Shown: positions 30,649 through 39,680 of the stretch, piece by piece
Layout: each line of letters begins with the position of its first letter
Numbering within the stretch: the stretch's first letter is position 1
DNA from: an uncultured Clostridia bacterium
GTDB taxonomy: Bacteria; Bacillota; Clostridia; Christensenellales; UBA1242
Assembly: GCA_947629745.1 (NCBI GenBank)
Contig: CANREZ010000002.1
Coordinates: 64,210-128,209, forward strand
Length of the DNA stretch: 64,000 bases
Reading direction: 5' to 3'
The notes under the pieces: model-generated
The model's database searches: none
The model's input: the letters and a program-made list of their open reading frames with translations, nothing else
Told to the model about the DNA's origin: nothing
Position numbers and translations under genes: made by a program

Positions 30649-31413
30649 ATGGAAGAAATTCACGAGTTTAGCCCCGAGGTGATAGAGAAACTCGGCTACT
30701 ATGTGTATAGATTGATTGACCCGAGGAATGGTCAGACCTTTTATGTGGGGAAGGGCAAAGGAAATAGAGTTTTTGCTCATGTAAAAGGTGCGCTAAAAAA
30801 TTATAACGGGCAGGATTACACAGAGGCTGATGAGGATGATATCTCGGCCAAATATAGTGTGATACGCGAGATACACAATGCAGGACTAGAAGTGATACAT
30901 TTGATCCAAAGATATGGCATGAAGGAAAACGAGGCATTTGAGGTGGAAGCTGCGCTCATCGACTGCTACATGAATCTGACTAATATACAGAGCGGACATT
31001 ATTCGGAAAGAGGAGTGACCAATGCATACACCTTGGAGCACACATTATCCGTCAAGCCTTATGTCGAGCCAAAGGATATCAAGTACATGATCATCAAGAC
31101 ATCTTGGGATAGAGTAAATTTCTTGTCAACTACGTCTAGTGTAGACCCTGTGTATCTAGCAACCAGATATTGCTGGAAGATAGATAAAAGTAGAGCAGAT
31201 AAATATCCCTATGTACTAGGCGTGATAGATGGCATTGTCGAGGGTGTGTATAGAGTAGATTATTGGCAGGAATCTGACGTCGAGGGCAAGAAAGAATTCG
31301 TAGGTCATGAGGCTGAAAAGGAAATAAAAGATATATTTTATCACAAGCGTATCCCTGATGTGTACAAGGGTGGTCGTGGCCGCGCAACGCCAATTCGTTA
31401 TTCGCAAAATTAG
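30649..31413 (+). CDS. GIY-YIG (LEM-3-like) domain protein
   Basis: YYVYRLIDPRNGQTFYVGKGKGNRVFAHV; C-terminal region ending KRIPDVYKGGRGRATPIRY. Confidence 0.8.
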   Translation: MEEIHEFSPEVIEKLGYYVYRLIDPRNGQTFYVGKGKGNRVFAHVKGALKNYNGQDYTEADEDDISAKYSVIREIHNAGLEVIHLIQRYGMKENEAFEVEAALIDCYMNLTNIQSGHYSERGVTNAYTLEHTLSVKPYVEPKDIKYMIIKTSWDRVNFLSTTSSVDPVYLATRYCWKIDKSRADKYPYVLGVIDGIVEGVYRVDYWQESDVEGKKEFVGHEAEKEIKDIFYHKRIPDVYKGGRGRATPIRYSQN

Positions 31414-31487
31414 CGGATAAATAATTTTTGAGATTTAGTATGATTGTGGTGACACAATAATAGTATTTGTCACAAATACGAGTGTTT

Positions 31488-31640
31488 ATGACAGAAAATT
31501 TGATGTTAACTATATTGCAGACTAGGAATAATTATGCTATTGCGCAAAGATTGGATGATAGGACACTTGACTCTGTTAGGAGACTCTATCAAGGCTTCCT
31601 GCAATCAAAAAATGATATCAATAAAAGAAAATCCCACTAA
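31488..31640 (+). CDS. Small ORF (50 aa)
   Basis: MTENLMLTILQTRNNYAIAQRLDDRTLDSVRRLYQGFLQSKNDINKRKSH; terminator overlaps the stop. Confidence 0.45.
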   Translation: MTENLMLTILQTRNNYAIAQRLDDRTLDSVRRLYQGFLQSKNDINKRKSH

Positions 31641-31666
31641 GGAAATATCCTAGTGGGATTTTTTGT
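31629..31666 (+). terminator. Rho-independent terminator
   Basis: aatcccactaaggaaatatcctagtgggattttttg. Confidence 0.85.
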
Positions 31667-31670
31667 TCGC

Positions 31671-31769
31671 GCAGGGGTGTGCTTGCACACCGAAGGCCGG
31701 AGCGAGTACGTTCGAATCGATTGCGAGAGCAATCACAGGGGGACCTGTCCGCCATTAGCGCCACAAAAA
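31671..31769. other. Structured element 3' of tRNA-Thr with inverted T-arm/acceptor copy and two-hairpin insert
   Basis: gttcgaatc (31710-31718) + 30-nt insert gattgcGAGAgcaatc-acaggGGGAcctgt + ccgccattagc (31749-31759), matching tRNA-Thr in inverse orientation. Confidence 0.75.
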
Positions 31770-31845
31770 TGGAGCTAATGGCGGGATTCGAACCCGCGAC
31801 CTCATCCTTACCAAGGATGTGCGCTACCTACTGCGCCACATTAGC
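31770..31845 (-). tRNA. tRNA-Thr(GGT), CCA encoded
   Basis: gctaatgtggcgcagtaggtagcgcacatccttggtaaggatgaggtcgcgggttcgaatcccgccattagctcca. Confidence 0.95.
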
Positions 31846-32006
31846 ATACCCATTGCATGACACATCTATACCATGCATGCTTAGTATATTAAAAATATCT
31901 GCCCGTGTCAAGATAATACACCACATTTTATTTTAATTTGCAGTATCTTTTTTACTCATTTTTTTATCCCTGCATAATTCCGCTAATTTCATGGTAAAAT
32001 AATTAT

Positions 32007-32120
32007 ATGAAGCAAAAGTCACAGAAAAAATTCATATCAAAAGATGACCCACTAGGCTCATACACAGGCAATAGCACAATAGTAGATGATGATCCTGTGC
32101 AAGATGCAGATGACTTGTAG
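32007..32120 (+). CDS. Small acidic protein (37 aa)
   Basis: MKQKSQKKFISKDDPLGSYTGNSTIVDDDPVQDADDL; I recall similar '...DPxGSYTG...PVQDADDL' small proteins in Clostridia. Confidence 0.6.
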   Translation: MKQKSQKKFISKDDPLGSYTGNSTIVDDDPVQDADDL

Positions 32121-32191
32121 ATAAATTTCCCCAATTAGTAACCAGCGCATAATTATTTGGTATTTTAAGACTTTTAATATATAATCGTCTT

Positions 32192-33297
32192 ATGAGTGAC
32201 ACAAAAGACAATATCAGGCAAAGTAGCTTTGAGATCTTAAGAATAATTGCTATGTTCCTCATTATCCTGCATCATTTCATAATTCATGATGGGGGGGGTC
32301 GTGGGAGAGCTTAAGCGCTACCAATAGATTCTTCTACAGTATATTTAGCATTGGTGGGAAGATCGGTGTCAATGTTTTCTTCGCTATCACCGGTTATTTC
32401 CTTGTCAATAAGAAACTGAATATCAAGAGGATCATAAACTTGATCCTTTCTACTTCTTTTTATGCAATAACAATATTTGTAATATTTGCTATTTGTGATA
32501 GAAATTTTTCCATCACATCTTTTCTTTGGTCAATATTTGCTCCAATTGATGGTATGTATGGATTTGTCTTAGAGTATCTCATACTTATGATTATTTCCCC
32601 GTTATACAATTATATAATGCACCATGTGAGCCGCACCTCACATCTATGTATCTGCATTGTATTATTCATATTATTCTCGGTGCTGCCAACTGGCATCAAT
32701 TACACAAAAATTATTTATATTCCTTCAGCGGAAATTTTCTCAGGCACATTTTTGTACTTCTTCGCAGGATACATTAGGTTTTATGTGACACCACGCAATG
32801 GGTCTAGAATCTGGGTAATACTCACTACCTGCCTAGTATATATTCTTTCGGTAATTGATGTATTCTATTTCAATGACCAAGTAATGATACGTGAGTCTTC
32901 GGCAATCGCTAGCGTGATAATTCCAATGGGTTTATTCCTATCTTGTTATGGGTCAAATTTTAGGTCCAGGATTGTAAATAAAATTAGCGGCCTTGTATTT
33001 GGAGTCTATCTCATTCATGAAAATTATTACATACGGCAGTGGCTATGGGGATACACTAGTAGTCTCGAGCTCTACAATAGCATTTACTATCCATTACTTG
33101 GCATTTCCATAGCGCTAATTATTTTTGTCGTATGCGCGCTGATAGAATATATTAGGCAAAAGACTATCCAAAGGCTACTTGATAAGCCTATAGATATTAT
33201 ATCCTGCAAATTGCAGGATAAATTGGATTCAATTACTAGAAAATTGAGTGAAAAGATTCATCAAAAATCTGAGTCTCAGGGACAAGTAAAAGATTAA
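32192..33297 (+). pseudogene. Acyltransferase 3 family membrane protein, out of frame at a G8 tract (candidate phase-OFF state)
   Basis: MSDTKDNIRQSSFEILRIIAMFLIILHHFIIHDG then G8 (32291-32298); +1 nt restores SWESLSATNRFFYSIFSIGGKIGVNVFFAITGYFLVNKKL... into ORF 32440-33297. Confidence 0.85.
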
Positions 33298-33334
33298 AAA
33301 ATTATTAGATTAATTTGGGTGCAAATAGTTCACA

Positions 33335-33358
33335 AAAAGTATAGATATGCTATAATAC
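33335..33358 (+). promoter_or_regulatory. Putative promoter with -10 TATAAT upstream of M60-like gene
   Basis: agtatagatatgcTATAATactaata. Confidence 0.5.
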
Positions 33359-33374
33359 TAATATAGAGGTATTT

Positions 33375-36300
33375 ATGAATAAAAGTATACTTAGGAAGAT
33401 GATATTTGCACTTATTGCAATGTTTGCGGTAGTAGTTGGGGCATATGGTGTACACCTGGTAAGTGGCACCACACTTTTTGCTGCAAGCAACGACTCGGAT
33501 ATTACTGCTACAGTTCTTGATAGCAATAGCAGGTATCTAGATGCGCAGTACATAGATATTCACTCACTATCAAGTGAGCAGATAACGAATTATTCTAATA
33601 GCGGTGGGTCTAAGGAAAGTAATCCACTAAGTTATGCTTTTGACCGCAACTGGTCGACTTTTTGGAAATCCGATCAAGCTAATAATGTGAATGATTTCCA
33701 CAACGTGTTGCAGATAGATTTTGATGCAAGTTATACAATAGATAGGATATTGTATCAAGCAGAGAACTACTCTGACGGCCGTGGTTATCCAAATGAATTT
33801 ATTGTCTACGCTAAGCAGGGGACAGAATATGTAAAGGTTGGCACGTGTAAGAGCAAACCTACTGTAAAAATGGTCATGTTCACTCTGCCAAATGCTGTGG
33901 ATACTGATTCGATCAAGATTGAATTCGTGGATGTGAATAGAGCACACAGCTGGAATATTGAAGCATATGAGATCATTATCCTCTCACCCGAGACTAATGA
34001 TACTCGGGATATTATGAATCTATTTAGTGACTACGCTATGTATCACGTAAATAGCAATTATCGTACAGTGCAGGATATAGTAAACCTTGAGACTAGGCTT
34101 GCTAGTAACCCACATTTTGAGCAGATGCAGGAGCTCACTACTCGTGCTAAGAGCATACTTGGCAACGAGATTTGCTTTGACTACAGGCGTGAGTTTGGCA
34201 CAGACACAAATAGTGTGAATGTGCTCTCTCGTCACGGCGCAGTGAAGGATTACGCAAATCGCACGCTAAAGATGGTCTGGATGTCGACAGATAGACAGTC
34301 CACAGGTATATATGCAAAACCTGGTGAGGAGATCACGGTGTATGTCACAGCTGAAGATGACGATCCATTGCCAAGACTGTATTTTAGTCAACATTGGGGC
34401 ACATGGCGTGGATGGCTGGGATCAGTCGCACTAAATCGTGGCAAGAATGTATTTAAGGCCCTTGACTATTACACCAATTTCACACAATTTTTCGATGACA
34501 CATCAGTTATGCCGGGTGGACCAATTTACCTAGCCAATCCATATACGCCAGATGATCAATCATCTAATGTAAAAGTTTATATCGAGGGAGGACATCTATT
34601 CCCACAATACAAACTCGGGCAAAACGAGGGAAGATACCTTGCTGAATTGCACGAGTATGTAGAGGATATGAATGCAAATCCCAACGAGATAATGAATGTG
34701 ACCGAGCTTGTCAGTGACAGATTCATATTCACTGTCCGAGCTTCGGTGGCAGATGAAGTGTACAACAATCCAAATAGTGACGCTAGCCCGTCAAAGAATT
34801 TTGATTACTGGGATCCATATCTAAAGAAAGTCCTAGAATTCGAAGGAATCAGTTTCGATCCAAATGACCCTCATTATGACGAACGTGCCAATTACATCAA
34901 TTGCAACATTCGTTTGATGCAAAAATTTGGTTGGGCTTATGCGTACCCCGAGCACGTAGGAATACAAGTTGACTGGGAAGGCGCAGCGCTATATGCCACC
35001 ACCTCAGTTGGTTGGGGATTCACTCACGAACTAGGCCATATGATAGATATATCTGAGAGGACAGTCAGCGAGTGCTCCAACAACATGATGTCGCAATACA
35101 TAGAGGTGGCAGTTGACAAGAATACTCCGCGTGGCAGTTTCGCTAATATTAGACAGTACCTGATACCAGATGGCAGCGATGTCAATCTGTGGAATAAAGA
35201 TGCATCAAATTTCCTCGTATGGTGGCTGATAGAATGTCACTGGCCGGGATATTGGGGAAAAGTGGAGAATATGTACCGCTATGAAAACTTTGATATCAAA
35301 CCTCTTGGCATGACGGGAACGGAAAAGCAAATATACTTTACCTCCCTTGTAACTGGGGTGGATATGTCCTACTACTTCGATAGATGGGGATATGCACTGG
35401 AGAATCATACTGAGGGCGAGGGTAAAGAAGCACATGCCGTCTACGAATCCTTCACAATAGAGGGCGCAAGTGAGGCGTTTAAGGAGAAAATGAACGAGGC
35501 TGTAGCCGCAGGCAAAATCTCTCGCACAGTTGCTCCAAAATTATGGTACTTTGACGAGAATCAATACTGGATACAGACTAGTGGGCAAAATCTAAATTGT
35601 TATACCGGTAGCATTCAGCCAAAGATTCTATCAGCATACAAGTCTTCAGCTGGCAATACTATTGAGATTAGTAGCCCAGTATCTAATAATCCTGCACACT
35701 TAGGATATGAAGTGATAGAGGGCACAGGAGCAGACAAACACGTAATTGGTTTCACAAACTCCGATTACTTCGTGGATACCAATACTTATGCATCAAATTA
35801 CACACCAATATATTCGGTAGTGGGATATGATAGGAATCTAAATACTTCAAAGGCAAGCCTAGGAGTGGCACTTGGCACAACTGATGCTGTGTGCAGACTA
35901 GGGGATGTGACTTATCCAAGCCTTGGGGCAGCAATTGCTGCTGCCAGCGACAACAGCACTATTTATTTGCTAAAAAATGTTGCAGACGTCAATGTCGTTG
36001 TGGATAAGAATATTACTATCACTCCTGTGGATACTCTGCGTGGAGTGGTCACTATCTCCAAGATTACAGGCAAAGACTTATTCATCGTGAACGACAATAT
36101 CACGCTAAGTATACTTGGTACGGACAAGTGCCGTGTGGAGATCAGGAGCGCAAAGTCGGTGAAAGAAGGCGCGCTAATCAACGTGCTTGGCAGCTGCAAA
36201 CTAGATTATTGCAATGTGATGGACAATTACACTACATCAAATACTCTAGGAGGCGCAATCTTCATACGCAATGCGGGCAGGAGGTTCGTGCAACTCGAGG

Positions 36301-37853
36301 CAACTAATACTAAGTTTAGCGGCAACTACGCATATTCGGGCAGTGCAATATTCGCTAATAATAGCTCGAATACAACTATCAATCTTACTAACTGCGAATT
36401 CACTAATAATAGCTCCAAGGTCGATGGTGGAGCGTTAGTCAATCGTGGCACGGTCAATATGACAGCTTGCACATTCCGGGATAATACTTCGGGCTCAACC
36501 GGTGGTGCTATATGTAATACCGATGGCGGAGTGATGTATCTAGTCGACTGTGTGATAGAGAATAATACATCAAAGTACGGCGGTGGACTATTCCTCAATG
36601 GATATGTGGATCTGTCTTCCTGCAAACTATCGGGCAACGTCGGAGACTTTGGTGGATCAATTTATCTAAACGCAGCCAATGATTCTAGAGCCGCAACATT
36701 ATTCGAGGGCACCGAAGTGCTCGCAAATTCCAACGATGATACTGTAGCGATATACATCAATCGTGGTGTGATGAATCTAAGGGGCTGCAAGGTCGAGACT
36801 CGTGGCACATCCTATGGAATATATGCCGCTAGTGGGAAGCTGAATATCTATGGCGCACATAATTTTAATAAAACAGCATACGCTGCAACCATTCTTGACA
36901 CCAGTATGTACATAAATACTGATGAGGAGAATAACGCTGCTAGTATCAAGATACTAACCTCAATGCCAGATATAAGGAAGCTAGAAATTAGCGTGGATGC
37001 GATAGAGGATGAGAAGGCTATAATCCTCACTGATTTTGACATAACCGAGTCCGATATATCTAGGATGTCAGCAAAATATGCGACACTTCAGGTATTCGGT
37101 GGCAGGAGGATCGAACTAGGTGAAATTTCGGTCACTGTGACATATATCGTAGACGGAGTGGAGACCACATCGACTTATGCTAGTGGATATGAATTGACGC
37201 TAGATAGCACATATAGTACTGTAGGGAAATACATCAAGTCCTGGACTATTGGGAATAAAGAATACGCAAGTGGCACGGTGTTTACCCTATCGGGGGATAT
37301 CACAGCCCGAGCAAATGTAGCCGATATGTACAAGATCACATACCGTAGAGGAAGTGATGTGAGTAACAAAGTGTATGTGATACCGGGAAGTACATTTAAC
37401 CTACCTAATATGACGTTCGATGGAGCAAAAGTGATCTGCTGGGCGCATAGGGGGGGGACATATTTGCCTAATTCCTCAATTATAGCAACAGGGGATATGA
37501 CATTCAATGCAATGCTCAATAACTCTATTGCAGTATCCGTCACAGTCAATGGTGAGAATTCCGAGACAATATACGCTAACTATAGCGAGCAGCTAACACT
37601 CGAGGACTTGATAGATATGTATCCTGATCTATTTAGTCATATGGCTCTAGATAAATTCGAGGTCAATGGCGTGGCATATGACGGGAAATATCTGACAATT
37701 ACTGAGTCTCAGAATATTAATATTCTGGCGCACGAAGTGGCAAAGCCTGTAAATATAGTGATGATCATAGCAATTGCGGGTGCCGCATTACTCGTGCTGA
37801 GCGCAGTAATTGGTGTGGTCGTAGTCAAAGCAAAAGCAAAGAAACAAAAGTAA
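33375..37853 (+). CDS. Surface M60-like (enhancin/mucinase) metallopeptidase with discoidin-like domain, beta-helix region and C-terminal TM
   Basis: Zincin motif GWGFTHELGHMIDISERTVSE; M60-like GIYAKPGEEITVYV and GGPIYLANPY; N-terminal F5/8C-like region; C-terminal 'AGAALLVLSAVIGVVVVKAKAKKQK'. Contains a G8 tract at 37450-37457. Confidence 0.82.
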   Translation: MNKSILRKMIFALIAMFAVVVGAYGVHLVSGTTLFAASNDSDITATVLDSNSRYLDAQYIDIHSLSSEQITNYSNSGGSKESNPLSYAFDRNWSTFWKSDQANNVNDFHNVLQIDFDASYTIDRILYQAENYSDGRGYPNEFIVYAKQGTEYVKVGTCKSKPTVKMVMFTLPNAVDTDSIKIEFVDVNRAHSWNIEAYEIIILSPETNDTRDIMNLFSDYAMYHVNSNYRTVQDIVNLETRLASNPHFEQMQELTTRAKSILGNEICFDYRREFGTDTNSVNVLSRHGAVKDYANRTLKMVWMSTDRQSTGIYAKPGEEITVYVTAEDDDPLPRLYFSQHWGTWRGWLGSVALNRGKNVFKALDYYTNFTQFFDDTSVMPGGPIYLANPYTPDDQSSNVKVYIEGGHLFPQYKLGQNEGRYLAELHEYVEDMNANPNEIMNVTELVSDRFIFTVRASVADEVYNNPNSDASPSKNFDYWDPYLKKVLEFEGISFDPNDPHYDERANYINCNIRLMQKFGWAYAYPEHVGIQVDWEGAALYATTSVGWGFTHELGHMIDISERTVSECSNNMMSQYIEVAVDKNTPRGSFANIRQYLIPDGSDVNLWNKDASNFLVWWLIECHWPGYWGKVENMYRYENFDIKPLGMTGTEKQIYFTSLVTGVDMSYYFDRWGYALENHTEGEGKEAHAVYESFTIEGASEAFKEKMNEAVAAGKISRTVAPKLWYFDENQYWIQTSGQNLNCYTGSIQPKILSAYKSSAGNTIEISSPVSNNPAHLGYEVIEGTGADKHVIGFTNSDYFVDTNTYASNYTPIYSVVGYDRNLNTSKASLGVALGTTDAVCRLGDVTYPSLGAAIAAASDNSTIYLLKNVADVNVVVDKNITITPVDTLRGVVTISKITGKDLFIVNDNITLSILGTDKCRVEIRSAKSVKEGALINVLGSCKLDYCNVMDNYTTSNTLGGAIFIRNAGRRFVQLEATNTKFSGNYAYSGSAIFANNSSNTTINLTNCEFTNNSSKVDGGALVNRGTVNMTACTFRDNTSGSTGGAICNTDGGVMYLVDCVIENNTSKYGGGLFLNGYVDLSSCKLSGNVGDFGGSIYLNAANDSRAATLFEGTEVLANSNDDTVAIYINRGVMNLRGCKVETRGTSYGIYAASGKLNIYGAHNFNKTAYAATILDTSMYINTDEENNAASIKILTSMPDIRKLEISVDAIEDEKAIILTDFDITESDISRMSAKYATLQVFGGRRIELGEISVTVTYIVDGVETTSTYASGYELTLDSTYSTVGKYIKSWTIGNKEYASGTVFTLSGDITARANVADMYKITYRRGSDVSNKVYVIPGSTFNLPNMTFDGAKVICWAHRGGTYLPNSSIIATGDMTFNAMLNNSIAVSVTVNGENSETIYANYSEQLTLEDLIDMYPDLFSHMALDKFEVNGVAYDGKYLTITESQNINILAHEVAKPVNIVMIIAIAGAALLVLSAVIGVVVVKAKAKKQK

Positions 37854-37878
37854 GTGGAGAGCATCCACTTATTTTTTT
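37852..37878 (+). terminator. Rho-independent terminator
   Basis: aagtggagagcatccacttattttttt. Confidence 0.75.
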
Positions 37879-37912
37879 GCATCAAAAAAGATTTCTTCGC
37901 ATATGCATATAT

Positions 37913-38869
37913 ATGAGAGAAATTGAGGTTTTGGAGAGAATTTTCCCGCTTATATCAGGCTCTCCTATGGTAAAGATAAGTTGTACATTTAGGGGTCGAG
38001 ATATTAGCATTTTTGCCAAGTGCGAGTGGTATTCTCTTAGCGGGAGCATCAAGGATAGAGCAGCGTATTTTATCCTGCATGAGGCACTGGAATCTGGAGC
38101 GTTATCCGAAGGGCAGCCAATTGTGGAATCCACTAGTGGGAATATGGGGATATCGCTTGCAGCAATGTCTCGTATATTAGGCCACGAGATGACTATCGTG
38201 ATGGCTAGGACTATGAGCCAGGAGCGAATGACTCTTGCTAAAATGTATGGGGCAAAGCTAATCTTAGTAGACAACCTAAATGATGCTGTGGATATGTGTG
38301 CTAGACTGGAGAGTGAGGGATATTTCTGGCCAAAGCAATTTGAAAATAGCGCAAACTCTGATGCACACTACTTAGTCACCGCTACCGAGATTGACCAAGT
38401 GCTAGGGGAGAGGGTAAAAAATATTGCAGTGGGCGTCGGCACTAGTGGCACACTTGCAGGACTGTCTAGATATTATGGCAGTCGTGGAGTGAAGATCGTG
38501 GCAATCGAGCCGGATAGTGCAAGGGTGTTATCCAGATGCGTTCCTGGCTCACATCAATTGCAAGGGCTGAATGGAAGTTTCGTGCCAGAGATATTCCGTG
38601 GTGTGCATGTGGACGAAATATTATCTATCAAGGATAGTGACGCCATACGCATGGCACAACGTGTTTGCCAAGAATTAGGATTGGGAGTCGGCATATCCAG
38701 CGGAGCAAATATTCTAGGCGCCATACTAGTGGGAGATGGCAGTGTGACAGTGCTTCCTGATGACAACAAGAAATATATATCCACTGCACTATCAAGCAAG
38801 GTATCATCCGCACTGGTGGATGAGATAAAATTGACTGGAATCGAGTGGGTAGGAAAAGATAAAAATTAG
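37913..38869 (+). CDS. Cysteine synthase-like PLP-dependent enzyme
   Basis: SLSGSIKDRAA, ESTSGNMGISLA, GVGTSGTLAGLSRY, GISSGAN. Confidence 0.85.
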   Translation: MREIEVLERIFPLISGSPMVKISCTFRGRDISIFAKCEWYSLSGSIKDRAAYFILHEALESGALSEGQPIVESTSGNMGISLAAMSRILGHEMTIVMARTMSQERMTLAKMYGAKLILVDNLNDAVDMCARLESEGYFWPKQFENSANSDAHYLVTATEIDQVLGERVKNIAVGVGTSGTLAGLSRYYGSRGVKIVAIEPDSARVLSRCVPGSHQLQGLNGSFVPEIFRGVHVDEILSIKDSDAIRMAQRVCQELGLGVGISSGANILGAILVGDGSVTVLPDDNKKYISTALSSKVSSALVDEIKLTGIEWVGKDKN

Positions 38870-38879
38870 TGCAAAGTGT

Positions 38880-38908
38880 TTGGAATAATTTTTCCTGTGG
38901 TGTATAAT
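38880..38908 (+). promoter_or_regulatory. Sigma-70-type promoter
   Basis: TTGGAA - 17 bp - TATAAT. Confidence 0.6.
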
Positions 38909-38932
38909 GAAAATGCTTTACAGGAGACAATT

Positions 38933-39649
38933 ATGGAACCACAATTATACGGGTGGCAGCACCTTACATTCCTTGCCCTATTAGTAGTCGTAGGGGGGGG
39001 ACTGATAATTCTTTCTCACTTCTTCATTAAGACTGAGAAACAAAAAATGATTTTCCTAAAATGCGTAGCAGCGTTCCTATTCGTGTGGATCATTATCAAT
39101 AGGATATCCATTGCAATTAGGTTCAACGACCCTGCTATGTTCATTCCTAATTCCTATTGCGGCATGACAAGCCTAGTGCTATCTATCATGGTGCTATTAG
39201 GTAACAAAAATAACATCACTTATCACTTCTTATGGTACATGGGATTCTTTGGTGGTCTTGCTACCATGCTATATCCAGATTTCTTGGGGCAGAATCCATC
39301 GTTCTTCTACATCCCAACTATTTCTGGCATGATGCATCACGGAGTATTGCTGCTACTATGTATCCTCATGGTCCAGCACAAATGGTTTAGCCCAGATATC
39401 AGACGTTGGTGGGTGTTCCCAGCAGGTCTTGGCATATATGTGTTATTTGGACTATTCTGCATGGATATATTTGGTTGGGGATCATCCATGGAGATCAATT
39501 CTAGCCTAATCTCCGGTACGCCGCTCAATTGGTGGTTTGTGCTACTAGTCGGCAGTGCAATACTATTCATAGTATTACTATTCATCGAATGGCTAAGGTG
39601 CAGGAAATCCGGCAAGAAATTATTCAATTTTAAGCGTAAAGAAAAATAA
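38933..39649 (+). CDS. YwaF-like (TIGR02206-type) membrane protein
   Basis: MEPQLYGWQHLTFLALLVVV..., multi-TM; G8 tract at 38993-39000. Confidence 0.65.
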   Translation: MEPQLYGWQHLTFLALLVVVGGGLIILSHFFIKTEKQKMIFLKCVAAFLFVWIIINRISIAIRFNDPAMFIPNSYCGMTSLVLSIMVLLGNKNNITYHFLWYMGFFGGLATMLYPDFLGQNPSFFYIPTISGMMHHGVLLLLCILMVQHKWFSPDIRRWWVFPAGLGIYVLFGLFCMDIFGWGSSMEINSSLISGTPLNWWFVLLVGSAILFIVLLFIEWLRCRKSGKKLFNFKRKEK

Positions 39650-39654
39650 ATTAT

Positions 39655-39678
39655 AGGGGTCAGCTAGACCCCTATTTT
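39655..39678. terminator. Bidirectional terminator
   Basis: aggggtcagctagacccctattttt. Confidence 0.7.
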
Positions 39679-39680
39679 TA

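Noticed and set aside
31679-31936. 85-aa ORF with MELMAGFEPATSSLPRMCATYCAT
   Set aside because: Well-known spurious translation of a tRNA region (tRNA-Thr here).
34577-34768. Assorted minus-strand ORFs inside the M60 peptidase gene
   Set aside because: Short antisense ORFs without RBS or recognisable domains.
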